In this document: positions 8,101 to 11,774 of the stretch, in pieces
Layout of the letters: each line of letters opens with the position of its first letter
How positions within the stretch are numbered: position 1 is the first letter of the stretch
Assembly: GCA_030452275.1 (NCBI GenBank)
Contig: JAKDMR010000038.1
Location: forward strand, 1-11,774
Reading direction: 5' to 3'
From: Candidatus Nitrosocosmicus sp.
Lineage (GTDB): Archaea > Thermoproteota > Nitrososphaeria > Nitrososphaerales > Nitrososphaeraceae
DNA: 11,774 nt
Translations under genes and position numbers: made by a program
Notes under the pieces: model-generated
The model's database searches: none
The model's input: only the letters and a program-made list of their open reading frames with translations
What the model was told of the DNA's origin: nothing

Positions 8101-8437
8101 TCATCTAGGTCCACGCCGCAGTTTAATGCAGTTTGACCACCAAAGCTTAGCATAATGGAATCAGGTCGTTCTATTTCAATAACCCGTTCAACAAAATTCC
8201 TGTTTATTGGTAACAAATAGACCTTGTCTGCGAATTTGCTATCTGTTTGAATAGTTGCAATGTTTGGATTAATTAAGACACTCGATATGCCTTCCTCTTT
8301 CAAGGCTTTTAAGCATTGAGAACCAGAGTAGTCGAAATGGCGGCCAGATATTTGATCTAGCTTTCGCCCGCTTCTCCGATTTTTATTGCTCCGCTACCTA
8401 GCACCAGGACCTTACGTATATTCCTGTTTCGAGGCAT
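5121..8437 (-). CDS. carB: Carbamoyl-phosphate synthase large subunit, two exons with an archaeal intron
   Basis: CarB uses two ATP, bicarbonate and the ammonia delivered by CarA to make carbamoyl phosphate for pyrimidine and arginine synthesis. I read it as exon 1 at 8437-8363 (ATG, 25 codons) and exon 2 at 8336-5121, joined across a 26-base intron, giving 1,096 residues, normal for the family. The spliced N-terminus has the first Rossmann loop GSGAIKIGEAGEFDYSGSQ at 14-32. Further on come ATP-grasp 1 with GGRGGGVAYN near 175 and EINARLSRSSALASKATGY near 298, an oligomerisation region, the second half starting GAGPYRVGSSVEFDW at 581, ATP-grasp 2 with ANVRASRSMPFVSK, and a C-terminal MGS-like allosteric domain from about 960. 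The usual NPR is NAR and NVR here. Without splicing, translation stops at a TAG after GES, and a downstream TTG start at 8303 would omit the first loop. carA lies 66 bases upstream. Confidence 0.9.
8337..8362 (-). other. Archaeal bulge-helix-bulge intron in carB pre-mRNA
   Basis: In the sense direction the fold is: GGCG (8368-8365) paired with CGCC (8342-8339) as the 4-bp central helix; bulge AAA (8364-8362) on the 5' side; inner 7-bp helix GCTAGAT (8361-8355) with ATCTGGC (8349-8343), including one G-U pair; loop CAAAT (8354-8350); and bulge ATT (8338-8336) on the 3' side. Both bulges have three bases, on opposite strands and in the canonical order. Cutting after the second base of each releases 26 bases. 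Joining GGC-GAA to TTC-GAC restores the CarB frame and the conserved GEFDY. The outer helix is weak (at best two G-C pairs with a shifted bulge), so this is a relaxed form. The intron contains an in-frame TAG. Cutting and joining would be done by EndA and RtcB, inferred from archaeal tRNA splicing. Confidence 0.87.
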
Positions 8438-8488
8438 TAATTTTCATCACAAATGACATTTTGACTAAAACTATGAACATTAGGAATT

Positions 8489-8498
8489 AAATTTATAT
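8489..8498 (-). promoter_or_regulatory. Possible internal promoter before carB
   Basis: The minus strand reads GATATAAATT just after the carA stop. Its centre is about 57 bases before the carB ATG at 8437, which would give a leader of about 30 bases. carB could therefore be transcribed alone as well as from the carA promoter. The AT-rich composition keeps confidence low. Confidence 0.35.
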
Positions 8499-8503
8499 CT
8501 TTT

Positions 8504-9634
8504 CTATGATGCCACGATTCCATAAGTCTTTACCAGATCTTTGAACTTATCAAATACATATAAACAGTCGTCGGGACCGGGAGAGGCTTCAGGATGAAAC
8601 TGTACCGCGATAACTGGCTTCTCCACGTGTTTTATACCTTCAACTGTCTGATCATCTATATTCTTAAACCATATTCTAAAATCAGTCTTGTCCAGACTAT
8701 CTAACTCTATTCCATATCCATGGTTTTGACTCGTTATTATCGTGCGATCAGAAGCCAAGTCCAGACAACTTTTGTTTTGACCCCTGTGCCCAAATTTTAA
8801 CTTGTGTGTTTTAGCACCCCCAGCCAAAGCGAGAATTTGGTTGCCTAAACATATGCCTAATGTAGGGATGGATCTTTCAATTAGCTCAGAAGCAGTCTCT
8901 ATAGTCTCTTTACAAACTATCGGATCCCCAGGGCCGCTACTCAAAACAACACCTGCGGGGTTATGCACCATTATTTGATCGATTGAAGAGTCCCAAGGTA
9001 TTCTCACTACATGGAATCCAATTCTTAAAAGATTTCTGATAATACTATATTTAGTCCCGGTGTCTATTAATACGATTTTTGGAGATGCTGGAACTTTTCC
9101 ATAATAAGTTGACTTACTAATTGAAACCTCAGGCATAAAATTATAAGAATCATACTCAAATCTCTCATCAACCTGGTCTCCAGAATTATCCATTACAATT
9201 TTAGCATTCATGACACCATTCGATCTAATCTTTTTTGTCAATTCTCTGGTATCTACATCACAGACTCCTGGAATTTTCTCGTCAAATAACCATTGATCTA
9301 GGGTCTTTTCACAAGACCAGTGACTTGAGACGTTTGATAAATTATTAACTATTATACCCCTTGTTTGAATTCGCTCAGATTCAAAATATTTTGGTAAACC
9401 AAATTCGTCTAACTCCTTCTGTGACGGAACTCCGTAATTACCAATGGAAGGATACGTAAAGCATAATATTTGTCCCCTATAAGAAGGGTCAGTAAGCGTT
9501 TCAGTATACCCGACCATGCCAGTATTAAATACAATTTCTCCAGAAACATTTGTTGGAAAGCCAAATCCATTGCCTTCAAAAATAGAACCATCATCAAGAA
9601 TTAGTTTTGCTTTATAATCTGTAATTCTGTTCAA
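8504..9634 (-). CDS. carA: Carbamoyl-phosphate synthase small subunit (glutaminase)
   Basis: CarA hydrolyses glutamine and passes the ammonia to CarB. From the preferred TTG at 9634 it has 376 residues; the frame is open to an earlier TTG at 9667 (387 residues). The family N-terminal domain starts KAKLILDDGSIFEG, and GEIVFNTGMVGYTETLTDPSY follows. The class I glutaminase domain has SSGPGDP, the nucleophile Cys in GICLGNQ (residue 273 of the long form), KFGHRGQN, SQNHGYG, and the His-Glu pair in QFHPEASPGPDD (H358, E360 long form). All catalytic residues are present. A TATA box centred near 9685 is only 17 bases before the TTG at 9667, so the transcript should begin inside the longer frame; this favours 9634, which also fits the usual N-terminal length. 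It is followed by carB and preceded by the glycosyltransferase gene. Confidence 0.93.
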   Translation of the reverse strand: MNRITDYKAKLILDDGSIFEGNGFGFPTNVSGEIVFNTGMVGYTETLTDPSYRGQILCFTYPSIGNYGVPSQKELDEFGLPKYFESERIQTRGIIVNNLSNVSSHWSCEKTLDQWLFDEKIPGVCDVDTRELTKKIRSNGVMNAKIVMDNSGDQVDERFEYDSYNFMPEVSISKSTYYGKVPASPKIVLIDTGTKYSIIRNLLRIGFHVVRIPWDSSIDQIMVHNPAGVVLSSGPGDPIVCKETIETASELIERSIPTLGICLGNQILALAGGAKTHKLKFGHRGQNKSCLDLASDRTIITSQNHGYGIELDSLDKTDFRIWFKNIDDQTVEGIKHVEKPVIAVQFHPEASPGPDDCLYVFDKFKDLVKTYGIVAS

Positions 9635-9679
9635 AAGAGTCGGAATTTCTTGTCCCTCACAAACCAAAAATAAAAATCA

Positions 9680-9689
9680 TTTATAAATT
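9680..9689 (-). promoter_or_regulatory. TATA box of carA (carAB promoter)
   Basis: The minus strand reads AATTTATAAA in the gap between the glycosyltransferase stop (9705) and carA. A transcript starting about 25 bases downstream would begin near 9659, inside the longest carA frame. This supports the TTG at 9634 as the first codon and an independent carAB promoter. Confidence 0.5.
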
Positions 9690-9704
9690 TTTGTAAATAA
9701 TTTA

Positions 9705-10913
9705 TTAGCAACTAATCCCCTTACTATAATTATAATCCCTATCTCTCCAATTTATCTTTGCATTCTTTTCTGACCTCAATATGGACCAAACAAATGAAAG
9801 AGATACAACAAAACAACCAATTGGAGTGCCCAAAAAGTAAACCACTTTGTGAGTATTGGCTTTTTTCAACTGATAAAAATTTGTCACATATATACTCAGT
9901 ATGCTCAAGATTGTAAACAGCATTAAAATATTATATGAGAGATCTTGGTCCGCGAGTCGGACATAATATGCAACTGAACAGTATATAAGAATCATGAATG
10001 GAAAAGACATTAAAAAAAATATCCCAATGGTCATTAGTATTGAGCTTAACCGGTCAGTAAAGTATAAAGGAATTATCAACCTTTTCAATGAATTCCAAAG
10101 GGTATTAAAATCACGTGCCCAATATGCTTCGAGTAAATCTTCACCACGGAACATTTTTAATTTATATCCTTCTTCCTTCAATTTTTTACCTAAAGCTCCG
10201 TCTTCAACTATTTCTGATTTGACAATAGCATGGGTCCCCACATTTTCATAGCACTCTCGAGTAATTACGAAAAAGCTACCAAACAAATACCCAATACGGA
10301 CATTAGGATCATTTACTCTCATAGGAGAGTATCTAGAAAACATGAAAACTGATAACACTGGTAATACCATTTTTACAATCAAATTTGGGTATTTCAAGTT
10401 TGGAACTGCAGTAATAACGTCTTTCTTTTCCTTTATCAGCGTACTTAATGAATCCTTAACGCTTCTTTTTGAATGGATCGTATCAGCGTCTGTAAACATC
10501 AGGTATTTACCTTTTGAATTTTGATATCCAACGTAACATGGCCAGTTTTTTCCAACCCAACCTGATGGCTTTTCCCCTGCTTTAAATATTCTTATTCTTG
10601 GGTCTTTGCTAAAATTTTCCATCAAACCGAACGTAGAATCGGTTGAGTTATCGTCTACAAGTAGTAACTCATAGTTTTTGATATTCTGATCGAGAAGACT
10701 TTGAATACATTTTTTAATATATTTTTCTTCGTTTCTAGCCGGGACAATGACGCTAATCAAATCATCTCCTAAATCTAAAGTATCATCCGAATAGATTTTT
10801 GGAGATAATTCAAATGATCTTCTCAATACAGAAAAAAGATAAATCCATATTCCAAACGAGCCTAAAATGATTATGGATAAGAATATGTTAATTATTATGT
10901 AGATTTCCACCAT
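9705..10913 (-). CDS. Membrane GT2 family glycosyltransferase (CrtQ/HpnB-like)
   Basis: This membrane-bound family 2 glycosyltransferase probably moves a sugar from a nucleotide sugar to a lipid-like acceptor. In numbering from the upstream GTG at 10949 (414 residues): one membrane segment at 14-42, GT-A core with ISVIVPARNEE at 65-75, VDDNSTDST at 98-106, GWVGKNWPCYVGYQNSKG at 130-147, metal-binding DAD at 154-156, catalytic ED at 249-250, then membrane segments at about 306-331, 340-360 and 368-391, and a tail INWRDRDY. The GWVGKxW block and WxxRxY tail match the hopanoid-associated HpnB and carotenoid CrtQ group, so the acceptor may be an isoprenoid; this is inference. The ATG at 10913 is preferred (402 residues) because a TTTATA box is centred 25 bases before it. 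It lies upstream of carA on the same strand, but carA appears to have its own promoter. Confidence 0.87.
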   Translation of the reverse strand: MVEIYIIINIFLSIIILGSFGIWIYLFSVLRRSFELSPKIYSDDTLDLGDDLISVIVPARNEEKYIKKCIQSLLDQNIKNYELLLVDDNSTDSTFGLMENFSKDPRIRIFKAGEKPSGWVGKNWPCYVGYQNSKGKYLMFTDADTIHSKRSVKDSLSTLIKEKKDVITAVPNLKYPNLIVKMVLPVLSVFMFSRYSPMRVNDPNVRIGYLFGSFFVITRECYENVGTHAIVKSEIVEDGALGKKLKEEGYKLKMFRGEDLLEAYWARDFNTLWNSLKRLIIPLYFTDRLSSILMTIGIFFLMSFPFMILIYCSVAYYVRLADQDLSYNILMLFTILSILSIYVTNFYQLKKANTHKVVYFLGTPIGCFVVSLSFVWSILRSEKNAKINWRDRDYNYSKGISC

Positions 10914-10935
10914 TGAATCAACTTTCATTTCGGCA

Positions 10936-10941
10936 TATAAA
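10936..10941 (-). promoter_or_regulatory. TATA box of the glycosyltransferase gene
   Basis: The minus strand reads TTTATA, centred 25 bases before the ATG at 10913. That is the spacing of a leaderless archaeal gene. It lies inside the longer open frame from the GTG at 10949, which argues against that start. Confidence 0.6.
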
Positions 10942-11006
10942 TACGACACAATACTATCAAGAAATTAGTAAACATTTTTAAGTAAAACTTTTAATAAGCT
11001 TAGATA

Positions 11007-11774
11007 ATGTTCAAAAAAATCAAGATCGATAAACGTACATTTAGTTTATTTTTACTTGCATTTTCCACATTCTTACTTTCTCAAAGTTACAGTGCAACAA
11101 TTTCAAATGCTCAAACGGAGTCAGGATCAGCTACTGGAGTAACACAAAATCCAACCGAAACAATACTAGTTTGCGAATTTGTGCAATTTTGTTCCAATCC
11201 GGCGGAATTGAGTAGGGATGACAATGAGACTGCCACTATTGCTCCAGTCACACCAGAGACTGAAGCTCAAACAACAGAAGAGACTGAAGCTCAAACAACA
11301 CCTGATTCATCAGAGCTCTTACCAGATGTTACATCAAATATTTCTTTGATAATGACCCCGGATTTGCCAAGTAATTTGGCAGAGGAAGATTCTCAAAACC
11401 CGATTAGTCAAGATTTATTGAATGCTAATGAAACACTTCAGGTCTCGCTTAATGCTAGCGAGGATAGTCAAGTAGTAGTCCCTGAAAATGCGACTGTTAT
11501 TACACCGGACGCTCAAATCCCACTTGAAACCACAGGTGAAAACATTTCTACGACTATTCAAGATGATAATGAAACAATCGCAGCCGGCAGTAGCTCGAAT
11601 AATCAAACCGAGTTTGCAGGAACAATCCCTCTCAACAATATAACAATGTCTATCGACGACACCAATATGTCTCAAAACGCTCCACTTGATTTGACCATAG
11701 ACACCACAGGTGCAAATGAGACCATAGACACCACAGGTGCAAATGAGACCATAGACACCACAGGTGCAAATGAG
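11007..11774 (+). CDS. Secreted Thr/Asn-rich repeat protein, cut by the window end
   Basis: The function is unknown; this is probably a secreted or surface-exposed, heavily glycosylated protein. The frame starts at ATG 11007 and is still open after 256 codons at the window edge. It has a classic export signal: basic MFKKIKIDKR, a hydrophobic FSLFLLAFSTFLL core, and likely cleavage near SYSA or SNAQ. The mature part has low complexity, rich in Thr, Asn, Glu, Gln and Ser, with two Cys in CEFVQFC. It holds about twelve N-x-S/T sequons. Two internal repeats are seen: ETEAQTT twice, and TIDTTGANE three times at the end, where each junction makes a new NET sequon. A weak TATA-like TTTTTAAG lies about 28 bases upstream. 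It is divergent from the glycosyltransferase gene, 93 bases from that gene's preferred start. Confidence 0.75.
   Translation, partial: MFKKIKIDKRTFSLFLLAFSTFLLSQSYSATISNAQTESGSATGVTQNPTETILVCEFVQFCSNPAELSRDDNETATIAPVTPETEAQTTEETEAQTTPDSSELLPDVTSNISLIMTPDLPSNLAEEDSQNPISQDLLNANETLQVSLNASEDSQVVVPENATVITPDAQIPLETTGENISTTIQDDNETIAAGSSSNNQTEFAGTIPLNNITMSIDDTNMSQNAPLDLTIDTTGANETIDTTGANETIDTTGANE
11256..11300 (+). repeat. Direct repeat, 21 bases twice with 24-base period
   Basis: Two identical copies of a 21-base unit occur at 11256-11276 and 11280-11300, separated by GAA. Both are in frame and encode ETEAQTT. They look like a recent in-frame duplication in the low-complexity part of the secreted protein. 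Confidence 0.9.
11694..11774 (+). repeat. Tandem 27-base repeat, three exact copies, continuing past the window
   Basis: Three identical copies of a 27-base unit run from 11694 to the last base, each encoding TIDTTGANE. Copy number beyond the window is unknown. The identity at third codon positions indicates recent expansion or ongoing slippage. Confidence 0.95.

Noticed and set aside
8337..8437. carB as a frameshifted pseudogene or sequencing error
   Set aside because: A 26-base insertion is not a typical read error, the rest of carB is intact over about 1,070 codons, and the segment has a precise splicing structure whose removal restores the family sequence.
11415..11675. Minus-strand frame of 86 codons opposite the secreted repeat protein
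   Set aside because: Shadow of the signal-peptide-bearing plus-strand gene; no motif or promoter.
11694..11774. Possible CRISPR array
   Set aside because: The 27-base units are directly adjacent without spacers and are in frame within a coding sequence.

Overview
The window looks like archaeal DNA, most probably from an AT-rich ammonia-oxidising Nitrososphaerota (Thaumarchaeota) of the Nitrososphaerales. Several genes have a TATA-like box about 25-35 bases before the first codon and little or no leader. Three starts appear to be TTG. The gene content (TrmI-type tRNA methyltransferase, all-alpha prenyl diphosphate synthase, secreted proteins full of N-glycosylation sequons) also fits. The lineage is inferred from gene character, not from a database match.

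Layout. Bases 1-1062 hold no intact gene, although the first 210 look like a decayed coding end. A prenyl diphosphate synthase gene follows (1063-1941, +), then a 318-base spacer. The tRNA m1A methyltransferase trmI (2260-3027, -) is divergent from a secreted, sequon-rich protein with two related beta-type domains (3116-3808, +). A small unknown gene (start probably 4166, -) is divergent from a calcineurin-like phosphoesterase (4275-5099, +). The phosphoesterase converges on a minus-strand block: a membrane GT2 glycosyltransferase (start probably 10913), then carA, then carB. A second secreted, Thr/Asn-rich repeat protein starts at 11007 on the plus strand and runs off the window.

The main discovery is in carB. 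Read conventionally, its first 26 codons end in an in-frame stop and the remaining 1,060 codons lack the first Rossmann loop. Between the two parts lies a 26-base segment that folds with its flanks into a bulge-helix-bulge, the substrate of the archaeal tRNA-splicing endonuclease. Cutting each three-base bulge at the canonical place and joining the ends restores both the frame and the conserved CarB sequence GEAGEFDYSGSQ exactly. I therefore annotate carB as a two-exon gene with a tiny archaeal intron (8337-8362). Introns of this kind in archaeal protein genes are very rare; cbf5 is the established case.

Functionally, carA and carB together make carbamoyl phosphate for pyrimidines and arginine, so this intron would put an essential biosynthetic step under the RNA-splicing machinery. 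The prenyl synthase and the membrane GT2 plausibly serve lipid, quinone, carotenoid or envelope synthesis. The two secreted proteins are probably cell-surface components.
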